Shown: in pieces, positions 23,741-36,435 of the stretch
Layout of the letters: each line of letters begins with the position of its first letter
Position numbering within the stretch: the first letter of the stretch is position 1
Assembly (NCBI RefSeq): GCF_009389715.1
Contig: NC_052397.1
Coordinates: 14,952,129-15,016,128, forward strand
Direction: 5' to 3'
DNA: 64,000 bases
DNA from: Phoenix dactylifera
Taxonomy: Eukaryota > Streptophyta > Magnoliopsida > Arecales > Arecaceae
Notes under the pieces: generated by a model
Databases searched by the model: none
The model's input: only the letters and a program-made list of their open reading frames with translations
Told to the model about the DNA's origin: nothing
Translations under genes and position numbers: made by a program

Positions 23741-24234
23741 TTGCATATACTATTTGAAGACTGCAGCCTTGTTGGATCTTTGGACCCCTTCTTTCCAGCC
23801 AAATTAGATTGAACGAGTGCATGCGTCGTGCTGCTTTTCCCATCCGACCATGCCGGCGGACACATAATTTAGATAGATTCTGGCATGTATTTCATGCTGT
23901 CATCTTCTAATGTTGCTTTAATAATCCTCGAGGGGAATAATGAATGGAGATGGCAGCTCTGGAGATAAGTACTAGAAAAGAAGATGATGACATGAGCGAG
24001 AGCAGTAATCCACGTCGATCGGTACAGAACAAAATGGTGGATCCCATGCGAAGTTCTTAAATAATTTGCAAATCCTGTTCTTGGGCAAAACTCATGATCA
24101 ATTGTTGCAATTACTTATGTGGATAGATGATGAAATAATGAGATGCCATGCTAATACCATATGGCATTGCCAGTTTTTGATATCTTTTCCCATGAATAAC
24201 TTCCCTTAGTTGTTTAATGGGAAAACTCTCCCTT

Positions 24235-24500
24235 AGCGGTTATGATTACATTTGAATGGATTGGAACCAAAGCTTGACGGAGGGAGTATCAAAGCGAACT
24301 TGGCTCATAGCCTATGTAGACTAGGGAACACTGTAGCACGGGTTGATAGAGACTGACTATGGGTCGATTGTGGTTCTTGTGATTAGATTTGAGTGGATTT
24401 GAATCCTTATCCTGATGAGGACGTCAGGGCTTGAATAGGGATAATATGCTAGGACTCGTGTGGGCATGTGTTTAGTAATTTGAAGCTCTGGGCTTACGAT
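24235..24500 (+). mobile_element. Inverted relative of the LTR-type fragment at 22.0-22.7 kb
   Basis: Contains ATGTAGACTAGGGAACACTG, TTGTGATTAGATTTGAGTGG and CCTGATGAGGACGTCAGGGC, matching the reverse complement of 22235-22350. Both copies are old and partial; no coding domain. Confidence 0.5.
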
Positions 24501-26752
24501 ATGAAGCTTGCAATCTAGGGACTTACTATTGATTTATGATTCAACTAGGAACCTTAGCATAACCTTTGCTCAGCATTTATCTTGTAAATTGGAGACTTTC
24601 AAGTAATTTATGATTAAACTAGCAATCTCTTACTTTCCCCACATACTATATAATTTCCTCTCTCTTTTTACAGCTGATATAACATAGCAGCCACGTAGGC
24701 CACAAGATACAAACCAATGGGCTCAATCTCTCGCTGCCTCAACCTTTGGGCTGAGCTGCTGGTTGGGAGGGCCCAGTCGACCCCAAATGTCACGAGGCCA
24801 CAAAGGGACTCAAGTTACAAGGCAAAAGGCCCAGCCCGTTATGTCACCAAACGCCCCAGCCCAGCCAATTGTCCTCTCATCAGATTTTAAAGGGGAAAAT
24901 CCAATCCCTAGGCTCACATCTAAAAACCTATTTTCTTATAATTACTATGTTCATTCGAATATGAAATCCAATCCTTGAAATATAGTGCCTACTCTTCTTC
25001 TTTTTTTTTTTTACCACTTAAGGCTTCGAGATATTTTCAAAATCGAGACATCTCTGTAGGACATGCTATCATTCGTTTCATTTATTCAACCATTTCATTT
25101 TTACTGAGGTCAGTGTTAGCCAGATTAGTTAATTTTTATATATTTTGATGCAATAATAAGATATTATTTGTAATAAGTAGTTTTTTCAGTTGATTAATTG
25201 ATCATATTTTACTCATGAAATGGGTTGCAAAAATGTCTGCGATCGAGTAAATAGTTCTACGGACGGAGGGATCGAATCGACAATGGAAAGATTTGTATAA
25301 ATTATATATTTTGTCACCAGTTTTTCGTTACATAATAGATCAAAAATATTTTAATCTGAATCTGATATTTTTATTAAGCGGGTCAAAATCCATACTTGAA
25401 CTTGATTATTTTATTAAACAACTAACTTGATCCAATTTACAATGGATAGAATTATATTAAACAGGTCACATCCCTACCGACCATTTTGAGCCATAACACA
25501 GCCCAATATAGAACTCGTATAATACTTGATAGCTAATAAGTCAAAAAGGATGTGTGGCTACATGAGACTAATACAACGTCTTCATCTCCTTCTCCTCTGA
25601 TTGCCGGTGCCGGAGAAGATGAAGGAAACAAAAAAAACCCTCACTCGGGGTGCAACGGAGACTTTATTTCGTTACTTTAATATTCATAGAATTAAATTAC
25701 TTATAAATTATTATTTCAGCAGTTCATTTTGATGTAAGTTTTGCTAGTTCTTTCTTTCTTTTTATTCCTTTGTTTCAGGGTCTATAATGCAACTTGCTTA
25801 TATAATCTAACAAGTACATGGTATGTGTGCTTGAACTAATGGCATCATCCTGCGCTCTGTGAGATATGGATTTGGTGGGTGAAAGCTTGCATGCGTAAAC
25901 TCTTGGTCTCTCCAAACCATTGGCATGTTGAAGCTCATGTTCTCATCAAAATTTCTCTGGGATTCAAATCTAGCTACATCAACATCAAAATTAAGGATAT
26001 AAATGATAACCAAGAACTCTATAATTCGTTCCAACTATTTTAAAATAGTCAAGTATACATCCAAATCAGGCTTTCGATAATTTAATTAGATCAAATTTAA
26101 ATTCTATATAGAGGATTCGATTTACTGTACAATCGGATTTAGATTTAGCTATATGTGAATCCCAAAAATGAATAAGTAAACACTCAAAAAATAAACTATA
26201 TATATATATATATATATAACGTATAAATATAGGAGTATAAAGAAAATTAGCTGCATGTTCTTCGTATTTAAATTTATACTTTTTTAGCGTACACGCTTTC
26301 TTTAATTTTGTTGCTTTCTACTTTAGTTCCAAATCCTCCACCAATATTTAAATGCAGTCAAATTAAATGTAAATAAAAAATTAAATTTATTTAAAAATAA
26401 TATCTATTTTTTTCAAAACTATTCGCTCATTTCCATCCTGCATCATAAATATTATGAAAAAACTTAATTTTAAAAATTATCAACTTGCACCTCCTCTCTC
26501 TCCTTCTCCCCAAAAAAAATTAAAAATCTAATTCTGGTGTTTTGGATCTGAATTTTTTTTCTATTTGAATCCAATATTCAGAAATTTCTCTGGGGTCCAA
26601 ATGCGGCTCTGAGGTTACCAGTTTGCCACCCTTGCCTAAACTATGCCAACCATAGAACTTTTTTCTCATTTTCCATAAAACCCCTCCCCTTATCTTTCGT
26701 AAATTACATAAATGCCCCCACGCCTCCGCTCCCGAGGCTCTCAAAAAATGGA
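24501..26752. other. Intergenic DNA upstream of the PPR gene
   Basis: AT-rich, with a (TA)n microsatellite at about 26196-26218. No gene supported; short frames look like chance. Confidence 0.45.
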
Positions 26753-26790
26753 AGCCCAATCCGCCATTTCAACCCCTCCAAAACCCTAAC
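26753..26790 (+). promoter_or_regulatory. Site II motif and telo-box before the PPR gene
   Basis: An inverted Site II core AGCCCA lies at 26753-26758 and a telo-box AAACCCTAAC at 26781-26790, 50-90 bp before the ATG at 26840. This pair is typical of plant genes for translation and mitochondrial biogenesis, which fits the gene it precedes. Confidence 0.5.
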
Positions 26791-26839
26791 TCCAACCTAA
26801 CGCCCCAGCCGAACGCTCACCGGAGCTCCGAGCTCGTCC

Positions 26840-28098
26840 ATGGCGGCGATCCTCGGGCGAGCCCACGCCCTCCTCCACAAAACCCTAAACCCCACTACCC
26901 CCCTGCGAGCCGCCATCTCCACCTTCCCCTATCTCTCCCAGGAGCCCCAGCTCCAGGAAACCCCCTCATCCTCCGCCACCGCTGCCGCCCCGCTCCCCCC
27001 GAACCCCTCTACGGGGAGCCCCTTCTACCAGGAGAACTGGCGCGTCCCGAACCCCAGCCCCGGCCTCGCCATCGGCGGCCAGTCCCTTGTCCCCATGGGT
27101 GGCTCCGCCGCCACCCGGATGATGGCCTTCTCCCAGACCCTCGATGTGGCCAGCCTGATGAACGTCTTTGCCGACTGGATGACGTCGCAGCGGTGGTCGG
27201 ACCTTAAGCAGCTGTTCGAGTTCTGGATCCGTTCGCTGGATGCCACCGGCAAGCCCAACAAGCCCGACGTTCACCTCTACAACCACTATTTGAGGGCCAA
27301 TCTCATGATGGGGGCGACCGCCGGAGAGCTCTTGGATCTGGTGGCCCAAATGCAGGAGTACCAGATCGCGCCCAATACTGCCTCGTATAATTTGGTGCTC
27401 AAGGCCATGTACCAAGCTAGAGAGAGCGAGGCGGCGGAGAAGTTGGTCGACCGGTGAGATATAATAACCTCGCTTACCCGTACTCTATTGTCAGCAGTAT
27501 TTTAGCGTTTGTTTTCTTTCTCTTGCTGCTTCTTAGGCGTCGCTTCTAAGGATTTCTTTTGATTTTATTTGATTGGGTTGCTGTTTATGATATTTCCAGC
27601 AATGCAATTCCTGTAAAGCTGAAGGCTTGGCTGTTTCAGGGCATTCCGTTTCATGATATTTACACTTGACAGTAAAGAAAAGTGGGGGGGGGGGGGGATG
27701 GCTCTTTTACTTTGTGCCTCCCTTTCTTTTGTCATGCTTTATGGTCTTGTGGGATTAGTTGATTGCTTTAGTTGTCGTTCCTCGCAGGGCCAGGTTATTT
27801 GGATTGAGTTTCTCTTGAATTCTTAACCACTTGTTTCAGTTTATGTTGTTCTCTAATTACTATTCAAGTGATCTCTTACCATGTATATGGAATGACCTAG
27901 GAGCTGAAGATCAACTTATTTTATTCTAGAAATGTTTTGATACGACTTCTGATATTATAATTGATTGTCAGCTTCAAGTTTCTTTAAAGATTTTGAATAA
28001 CTTCTAGGTGGGATGCTTAGTTGCAATACATCTTGAATATTTAATATACATACATATATATGTATAGAGAGAGAGATACTTAGTTGTAGTACTTCTTG

Positions 28099-28149
<51 letters not shown>

Positions 28150-31100
28150 AAGAAAGAGATGCTATTATGTGTTCGGGTGGACTAGGAAATCAGTTTCTCA
28201 TCATCAAAATGAGTGATAGGCCATTCAAATCGAGATCCGAACCGTTGAACATGATCTACATTTTGAAAAAAAATGTGAAAGCTAAAATTCATTTGTTTTG
28301 GTAGTCTCTAACCTAATCGTCAAGTATGTGTCAGAATAGATGATTTTAATAGTATGATACAATGTTTTATTATGATCTAATCATCAAAATCTAGTGAATA
28401 TAAATATACCCATGTTTTATAGATCATGATCCATAAAGGGAAATTTTAATCAATGCACCCTATCATATATTTTACTATATCATTGCAATTGATACCATTT
28501 ATTTTTGTATTGGTTTAATGCAAAAGTTAGGAATCATCAAAATATACAAATTTTGATTTTCTAGGCCCTTTTTTGCTGTGTAGATAATGTTCAGTGGTTG
28601 AGATATTAAATTTGGATGACTTATCATTGATTCTGAAGGTGACATGACCAGTTTCCCAGTCCATCCAAGGTCATAATGGCATATATTTATATGCATACGT
28701 ACATACATATATATGTACAAACATACACTCATTTTGTAAACTTTGCTTTTTACCTTGGGATGCTTCAGGGTACAAAACTTGATGCTATATGAAGTTGAGA
28801 TCCGAAACTCGAATCAGCTTGTTCCTAGTACATTCTGGATGACACCAAAAGAAGTTATTTCTTAGATAAGATGGCAGTTGGGTCATAGGATGTTATGTGT
28901 CTAGTGTTGATATAAATATTTGTGATGTGGAATGGATTTACTCATTATACATCAATTGATAAATAATTATTGTGAAATAATAAAAGATAAAAAAATGAGA
29001 ATAGGAAAAGGGTGAAATAAGTATGTTGGTGACCGATGAAAGCAGGGATGGAAAAGGTTTGAGTTAACATGTAATTTGACCTTCATGAGGGATCTATTCA
29101 TCTGAGAGTTAGTTATGTCAGATGCAGTTGGGATCACAAGGGTGTTATGGCGTTGTCGTGCAATTAGTTTTTCATGATGGAATATGCTAGTAGGTGTTTT
29201 TTATGCTTGTCTGTACTTAGATGTAGCTGCTAGCTGGATTTGAGTGATGACTTTAGGCTTTATGGCCTGATAATTTGAATTAATGCAATGTTACTGGTTC
29301 GGATTGTTGTGTAAATCAAGCAGGATTATTCGTATTTATTGAGAGCATCATTTTGGGTGGTGCAATTTGTGCTGTCAAATTCTTTTGAGAGTAGTAAGTA
29401 ATAACCAATAATAACCATATATTATCCTGGTTAATATTTTTGTTAAGGCAGATTAAACAAATGCATTCTTCTGAACTGTTGTTTGACAACTCACGTTCAT
29501 GGATATCTTTATTTTCTGGCCATTGGGACTTGTTCTTCAAAATAAAAACTCTCCAATGTGGTTCTTCAAAAGATTTAAAATTATAAATCAAGAAATGTGT
29601 TCTTTACAAGATGTTGAGATGGGATATCAAAAGCTCGCACGCAGTAAACATTCAGATAGAGGACTTATAGTGGTGGGGTGTCATAAAGCTCATCATTGTG
29701 ACCAAAATGAAGATGGATCATTTGGAATCCATTCAATAATGCAATCAGTTAAGAGCTGTTTTTTTGGAGGAATAATCAACAGAACATTTTGAATCCCATG
29801 AAAGCTTTGGATCCTTATGAAACTCTAGAACATTTGAGTGTGATATACTAAACGAGAGAGGACTCCATTGATCCTCCTGAGGAAGTAGAGGTACCATGTG
29901 ATATTTTGCTACTTCACTTATTGGACATTGTACTCAGACAAGTAGATAAAACTGATTGAGAGCTTCATATTAGATGAGGGAGCCCAAGAATGAGAGATTG
30001 AATAATGTCTAGAAAATCATACTGCATCTTGGAGTTTTTATAATAATTCTTCTATCTGACAATGTCCATCAAATATCGATCATCTTCTTCTTTATATCCT
30101 GAATAATATAATAATTTGGAAGAAAATACAATATTATATAAAAACATGATTGCTTACTGACCGATATAAAATAAGTTAATAACTTATAGACACAATTCAT
30201 CAAAATAAATTGCAATGCCAGTATGGGGACTTGTTTATGAATGATGACTGAGGCAAAGTCACTGTGTGCGGGTTTGAGCCATGATGCTCAGTATTTACTT
30301 GGGTAGCATGAATCATAAGTGGGAGAAAGGTTGACTTTAATTTATGATCGGTGAGGATTTATCTCTATTAAGGAAAAGCATGTTCAGATCCTATCAAAGT
30401 TGTTGTGGGAGAATTATTAGGACTTAGCAACCACAACAAGGAAGGTAATTCCTATTCAGTGGAACAAATTTGTGTATCAAGTTGAAGCACTTAGAATTTA
30501 TTAACTCTCTCTCTCTCTCTTTTTTTATTTTGGGTTAGCATGTGTATTTTACCTTTGCAAATGATTGTTTATTGTTTGACTTCAGGATGCTGCAGACAGG
30601 CACTTTGCCAGATGATGAATCATATAATTTGGTTATAGGCCTTCTGATTTTAATGAATCAGGTGGATTCTGCCCTAAAATATTTGGATTTGACCCTGAAA
30701 TCTGGTTACATGTTGTCATCGAGTGTTTTCTCGGATTGTGTACGGAGCTGTGTTAATTCTGGGAGATTGGACATGTTGTCATCCATCATAGAGAAATGCA
30801 AGGTATCAACCAAGTTTGTTTATTTAGTTTTAAGCTTAAAAGTCTGATTGATGAAATGTTCCAGAACCTTTTGCGGGGTTGCTCTTCTATTTTACTGGAT
30901 TTTGGACTCGCCCCACCAAATTGGTTGTTATCAATTTAACTTCCAATCTGTCATTGGTTTCATTATTTTTAGTTGCTTGTTTTGTTGATCTTGCAGACAA
31001 CAGACCAAAACAAAGCCTTGTGCCCCAGCTGGAATTTATGCAACTACATTGCAGATGTTGCTTTGCAAGCCGATCATAGCAAATTGGCCTATTTTTCCTT

Positions 31101-33056
31101 GGAGTTTCTTGCTCGATGGATTGCTCGGGGTGAGAATGCTAGACCACCAGTTCTTCTGTCTGTGGATGAAGGGTTAGTTGTGTCAGCACTTGGTACTGTT
31201 GGTAGAACATATGACTCTACCCTTTTAGATGCTGCTTGGTCAATCTTGCGGCGTTCTTTGCGTCAAAAAAGAGCGCCAAATCCAGAGGCTTACCTTGCCA
31301 GGATATTTGCACATGCATCATTGGGAAATCTACAACGTGCTTTTAGTACCCTCAATGAATTTGAAAATGTATACGGGAATTCTGGGGAAGTTGATCGGGA
31401 GCTTTTCTCCCCTTTTACCTCTTTATATCCACTGGTTGTTGCTTGCTGCAAAAACGGCTTCTCAACATTGGACTCGGTATGGCTGTACTATAAGTTAAAT
31501 TCTGTGTTGTGCTATCACAACTCGAGACTATTCTTAATAAAAAGGAATAGTCTTATATAGTTTTGGTGGCAGGCATTGTTTAATTTTATCACCATTCTTT
31601 TTGTATTTATTCACTTGCAAATGTATTTAATACGATAATAGAGTAAGAGCACAAGTAAGTTAGATCCATATATTTGATTTCAAAACTGTGTTCTATAATT
31701 TTCATTTTGTCTTCGTCATTTCTTCCACTGAGTTGTGAGTCATATGATACAACAAGACCCAGAGGAAATCAAGGATAACTTTCCTGTTGTTTATTGCAAT
31801 AGAGAGACCTCAGTGACATTAAAGATACCCTGGTCACGTATTTCTCCTTGGAAATAATTGATTTTCAGGTTTTAGGTCTGTTTATGCATTTAATTGCTAT
31901 CTATAAAAACAAGTTTCTGATTAAATTCTTGTGAATTTTATGAACAACGATGAATTGTTCAGATTTTTTAGGAATTGTTTTTTCCTTTTATCATGATTTT
32001 TCTAATCTTTCTCACTCAACAATTTTTTCAGTCTAGAGTATTTCTCCATTTTGACTTTTGAATCATGAAGTAGTGCCTAATCTGAGTTTAACCTGATCCA
32101 AGACTGTTACTGATCACTTTGTCTACGCATTGACTGTTCCTGGAACCATTGCTGTTAAATGGTCAATTTATTTATTTTATATTTTATTGATAAATTACAT
32201 TGTATTAACTCTTTTTGTCATGTAATTTGTAGGTTGCTTTTAGGTAGCTTCATGAATGAGTTTCTTTGTTAACTTTATTTGTTGGAAAAAAAATTCAGGT
32301 GTATATTCAATTGGAGAACTTGAGCCGCGCCGATCCCCCTTACAAGTCTGTTGCTGCTCTTAATTGTGTGATATTAGGTTGTGCAAACATATGGGATCTG
32401 GACCGGGCCTATGAGACTTTTGAGGCCGTCACTGAGAAGATAGGATTGGCACCTGATATACATTCTTATAATGCTTTAATGAGTGCATTTGGAAAACTCA
32501 AGAAGGTTAGCATGCCATTTAGCTGCTTTAGTTGCCACATCCAGTTAGTGAAAAGAAAAGGCTCTTTGAGATCTCAATTTTTGCATTTGTTGAACTGTTT
32601 TCTCTGAAAATTACGAGACGTTTTCTGTGGCAGACAGCTGAGGCTTCAAAAGTGTTTGAACATTTAGTAAGCTTAGGTGTGAAGCCAAATGCAACAACAT
32701 ATTCATTGCTTGTTGATGCACATCTTATAAATCGGGATCCAAAAGCTGCTCTTGCTGTAATTGATGAGATGGTACGGTCTCGCACTTTGTGTGCCCCGTT
32801 GGCTTGTGATATGTTTCTGTTTGCACTTTCCATGAATCAACTAATGTTTTTGGGATGCTTGCTTATTGGACAGGTTGAGGCAGGGTTCACACCTTCGAAA
32901 GAGATGTTAAAGAAGGTGCGAAGACGCTGCTCTCGAGAATCAGATTTTGATAGTGATGAGCGGGTACGGTCTCTGGCTCAAAAGTTCAAGATCCGGATGG
33001 GTGGTGAATTTCGTAGAGAGATGCTCTACAACCTAGAGTACAGTGCTGACTATTAG
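26840..33056 (+). CDS. Mitochondrial-type pentatricopeptide repeat protein (At1g26460-like)
   Basis: Six exons: 26840-27453, 30586-30802, 30997-31476, 32299-32505, 32634-32771 and 32874-33056. All junctions are GT-AG and keep frame; total 1,839 nt, 612 aa. The N-terminus (MAAILGRAHALLHKTL, then Ala/Ser/Pro-rich to about residue 60) looks like a mitochondrial presequence. P-class PPR units follow: VHLYNHYLRANLMMG, ASYNLVLKAMYQARE, ESYNLVIGLLILMNQ, then LNCVILGCANIWDLD, HSYNALMSAFGKL and TTYSLLVDAHLINRD. The protein ends REMLYNLEYSADY. PPRs bind organellar RNA; family relatives are reported among plant mitochondrial proteins, but a specific RNA target cannot be read. Intron 1 is 3.1 kb and carries a foldback element. 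Intron 5 (32772-32873) is 102 nt, frame-preserving and without stop. The next PPR gene converges from the right. Confidence 0.92.
28085..28145. repeat. (AT)n microsatellite at the edge of a foldback element
   Basis: About 20 AT dinucleotides (from about 28104) in intron 1 of the PPR gene, followed by GAGAAAGAAAGAGA and the foldback element. Confidence 0.85.
28159..28682. mobile_element. Foldback MITE of about 524 bp with TIRs of about 100 bp, set in AT microsatellite DNA
   Basis: The left end ATGCTATTATG...GGTGGACTAGGAAA and the reverse complement of the right end ATGCCATTATG...GGATGGACTGGGAAA align over about 100 bp, down to GAACATGATCTACA versus GAACATTATCTACA. No coding capacity. It is flanked by AT-type simple repeats on both sides (an (AT)n array at left, ATATATTTATATGCATACG at right), like elements known to insert into TA microsatellites. 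It lies inside PPR intron 1. Confidence 0.75.
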
Positions 33057-34926
33057 AAAGAGGTAACTCTCTCCTAGTATCACTTCTGAGCTCATGAGTC
33101 TATTTGAACAACCATACCCTCCCCCCTCTTTCCCTTCTTTTCCCTCTCTTTGATCCAAGAGCTACAAATACTAACCACAACACAAGTCTTGGGAGACCAG
33201 GAACATGGTTGACAATACAACACCCAGCCATCTAGGCCACAACTGTTACTCAAACAAGCTGTTACCCAACAGTTCCATTTTCCTCCTAACTGAATCCGAT
33301 TATTACATTGCATTTTATATTGGGTGCTCCCAATCATATTCGAAAGCCAATATGGGCAAGGTGAACGATCATTATTCGACGCTTTATGTCAATTATTGTA
33401 TTTGGTTTCAGCTAGCCAGTTTTCTTGCTAGCTTGCTTTAACTGCTGCATGGTTTTTTGATTCCTTTAAATATCAGGTCTTCAATCAAATTGCAAACTTA
33501 TAATGTGGTTTTCTTTTTTTTTAATTTTTAGCAGGATGCTCAATCTGTTCAGCAGATGCTGGGGAAATGTGACCATCCCAGTTTGTACATTACTTTTTTT
33601 TGTAATCAATTTTGACCAATATTGTAGGAGAGAGGGTGTAGGGTCATAAACAAATTTTATCAGTCTGGTTCCCTTTTTAACTGTTTTCCTGCCTCTGAAG
33701 TTGTGGTGAACTTTTAGTAATTTATCTGGGTCATTTGCAAGAAACCAGATGCTAGGATTTCAGAATAAAAATTGATGTTTTGAAGATCAAAAGGCATCAT
33801 TTGTTTAATAATTCCAAAGTGTTCTGCTTGTTCCTAATCATATACTCTTGAGTTTGTCCATCTCTCTATAATATTTCCTACATTTTGTATTACTGCACTG
33901 CGCATGCACAAGGATTATGACTCTGTAAGACTACATAATCTTTCAAAATCTTATGGCCGCTACAAAATTTCTTGCTTTATTCAAGAAATGAATTTGATAC
34001 AATATCGACTGTATTGAGCAAAGATCTATCCAAGGTGTCCTGATAAAGCTGCTGATCCATCCAGTAGCTAGCTGAAGCCATCATATAAATTGCTGATCTG
34101 ATTTGCCACCAGGTCCACCATCTAATAGAAGGCTGTGAAATTTTGTTATTTGGTTTTGTTTCTCAAACAGATCTGTTTCAACAATTCCCTGGCGATCTTG
34201 TATAAGGTTTTAAATTCGGATCCATTTTTTCTTGGAATACAATGACTATCTCATCCCGTCCGTCCCGGCGGCAGCCATCTAGATACTGTTTGTTTATTTT
34301 TCTTCTTTTTTTTAATTTCTTTTTCTTCCTTTTTTCCCCTTGTCTCTGTATTTATTTTTATTTTTTTTATTTTTTTTTGCTTTGTCTTCATTTTTTTCCT
34401 TTTTTATTCTTTTTTTTTTCTTTCTTTCTCCTTTTTCTCCTTTATGGTTGGATTTTGCAGCTCTATCCTGTTCCAGTTTTTTTTCGTAAAATCTTATTGC
34501 AATGAGACAGGATGGCCAACACATCTCTCTTAAACATTGGTATCACAGAGTATGCTGCAACCGTTTCACTTACGTGCTTAAACTTTAAGCAAGCAAGACA
34601 AAGCCAATTAACGCTTTAATGTGGAGCCGAGCAACATGGCCAGAGCAAACAAATGGATGAGAACCACCTGATGATGAAGTCTGGGACAATTTAAAGCAGA
34701 ACCATCCAAAACTGTCAATAAAAGGTTTCAATTATCAGCTCCTCTGATATTAGTAAAAGCTCCTTCCATTTAACAACTAAACCTTCTGTCTGCATTGTTT
34801 ATTCTAATGGTAGCATCTAAAAAGCCACAGTTCATGGCAATTTGATGAAACTTCATCTGAACACTTCATAGTATTAAAATCAGTCGATAAATGTAACATT
34901 ACTTGAGATTGTGATGTTATTGTTCC
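33057..34926. other. Intergenic region between convergent PPR genes
   Basis: Holds the 3'UTRs of both genes and a T/C-rich low-complexity tract at about 34285-34440 that produces false Phe-rich frames. No further gene supported. Confidence 0.55.
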
Positions 34927-36435
34927 TTAAGCTTCAATCAATCCATTCATGGCTCTTCTCCTCCTGTCTCTGGTGGCCATCCTCTCTCCATATCTCAAGA
35001 AAATGTCCCCAAGATCCACCAACCCCACATTCCTCAACCTTTTCCCCACCTCTTCAAACATGGCCACTCCCTCCTCATTGGAGAACCAATGCAAGAACTT
35101 ATTATAATCAAACCTCGGCACCTCCACCCCACCCCACATCATCCTCTCCACAAACTTGGTGGCCTCCAATGTCCTCCCAACCTTCACCAATCCACCCACA
35201 AAGATGCTCTCGAAGTTCACTAATGGGTCCCTCCCCTTCCTCCCCCTCTTCCCCAGATGCCCCTGCAGCAGCATAATGTAAGTGTGCATCATAGGCTCCA
35301 CCCCTCTCCTTATCATCTCCCTGAACACCTCAGTTGCCTCCGCTGCTTTCCTTAGCCTCAACAAGCCCTTGATTAAACCATGGTATAAGCTTATATCAGG
35401 CTCTCCCACCCCTTCAAAAACTCTATACCCCTCTCTTATTCTTCTTCTGACCAAGAGCCCGTACACCAGAGCCCCCAGCGTGGCATTATCTTCCACCCCA
35501 ACCCCTCTCTTCACCATTTCACCGAACAGCACATGAGCATGCGAAATCCTCCCTTCTTTGCACATCCAAGCGATCGCCACCCTGTAGGAAGACAGCCCGA
35601 GATCGCTAAACCTCCGGGCTCTCATCGACTTGAACATCCTCATGGCATCCGCGAACCGGTTGTTCTTGAACAGGGTCGCCACGATCTCCTCGTATGACTC
35701 CACGTCCGGCTCGAGCCCCACGTCGACCATCTCGTTCCAGAGCTTGGAAGCCTCCACCAAGGCCCCAGCTTTGCAGAACCCGACCACCAGAAACCGATAG
35801 GTGGTCTCATCGGGGGCGATGAAAGGTCTCAGCTTTGCGACGACCGCCTTGGCAACATCCGCGAGCCTCCCTGCGCAGAGAGTTTCGACGACTTGATTCA
35901 GGGTCTCGACGTTGCAGAGGGAATGGTAGTTGTGGGAGTGGATGAGGTGGAAGAGCTCGGCGCACTTCTTGATCTCGCGGGCCTCGGCGAGGGAGCGGGC
36001 GGCGAGGCGGATGGTGCGGGGGGTGACGAGGCGGGCGGCGAGCATGTCGTGGAGGAAGGAAGAGAGGAGGCGGATGTTGCGGGCCTTGCCGAGGACGTCG
36101 AGGAGCTTGTTGGCGGTGACGGGGGTGTGGGAGAAGGAGTGGGAGTGGAGGAGGAAGAGGTGGAAGCGGTGGACGAGCTTCCAGGAGTAGGGAAAGCGGT
36201 TGCATACCTGGAGGAAGAGCTCGTGGGAGGGAGAAAGGTGGAGCTTTTGGAGGTGGGACTGGAATCTGGGGTCGGGGGCGTCTTGCTGCTGGTATAGGAC
36301 GGTGCACAGGCGGAGGAGAAGAGCGGGGTCGATGGGGGACGGAGAGGAAATGGTGGTGGAGGTGGAGGTGGAGGTGGAGGAGCAGAGAGGTCGGAAATGG
36401 TGGAAGAGGAGGTTGGCGAGGGCTCGAGGAGGCAT
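34927..36435 (-). CDS. Single-exon P-class pentatricopeptide repeat protein (At1g26500-like)
   Basis: An intronless frame, typical of PPR genes. I choose the ATG at 36435 (MPPRALANLLFHHFRPLC), giving 502 aa with an amphipathic, Arg-containing organelle-targeting-like start. An upstream in-frame ATG at 36522 would add 29 residues (MLATKAAVGLKPR) but that stretch crosses a 14-G run and is Pro-rich. PPR units include TTYRFLVVGFCKAGALVEAS, ESYEEIVATLFKNNRFADAM, SSYRVAIAWMCKEGRISHA, SLYHGLIKGLLRLRKAAEA and HTYIMLLQGHLGKRG. It ends GERMATRDRRRRAMNGLIEA. Expected role: organellar RNA processing or stability; target unknown. GC content rises toward the 5' end, as often in monocot genes. Its last codon lies 1.9 kb from the end of the other, convergent PPR gene. 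Confidence 0.93.
   Translation of the reverse strand: MPPRALANLLFHHFRPLCSSTSTSTSTTISSPSPIDPALLLRLCTVLYQQQDAPDPRFQSHLQKLHLSPSHELFLQVCNRFPYSWKLVHRFHLFLLHSHSFSHTPVTANKLLDVLGKARNIRLLSSFLHDMLAARLVTPRTIRLAARSLAEAREIKKCAELFHLIHSHNYHSLCNVETLNQVVETLCAGRLADVAKAVVAKLRPFIAPDETTYRFLVVGFCKAGALVEASKLWNEMVDVGLEPDVESYEEIVATLFKNNRFADAMRMFKSMRARRFSDLGLSSYRVAIAWMCKEGRISHAHVLFGEMVKRGVGVEDNATLGALVYGLLVRRRIREGYRVFEGVGEPDISLYHGLIKGLLRLRKAAEATEVFREMIRRGVEPMMHTYIMLLQGHLGKRGRKGRDPLVNFESIFVGGLVKVGRTLEATKFVERMMWGGVEVPRFDYNKFLHWFSNEEGVAMFEEVGKRLRNVGLVDLGDIFLRYGERMATRDRRRRAMNGLIEA

Noticed and set aside
34242-34505. Phe-rich 87-codon frame as a membrane peptide
   Set aside because: It is a translation of a T/C-rich low-complexity tract.
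35893-36297. 134-codon Gly/Glu/Val-rich frame on the plus strand
   Set aside because: It is the antisense shadow of the GC-rich 5' part of the single-exon PPR gene.
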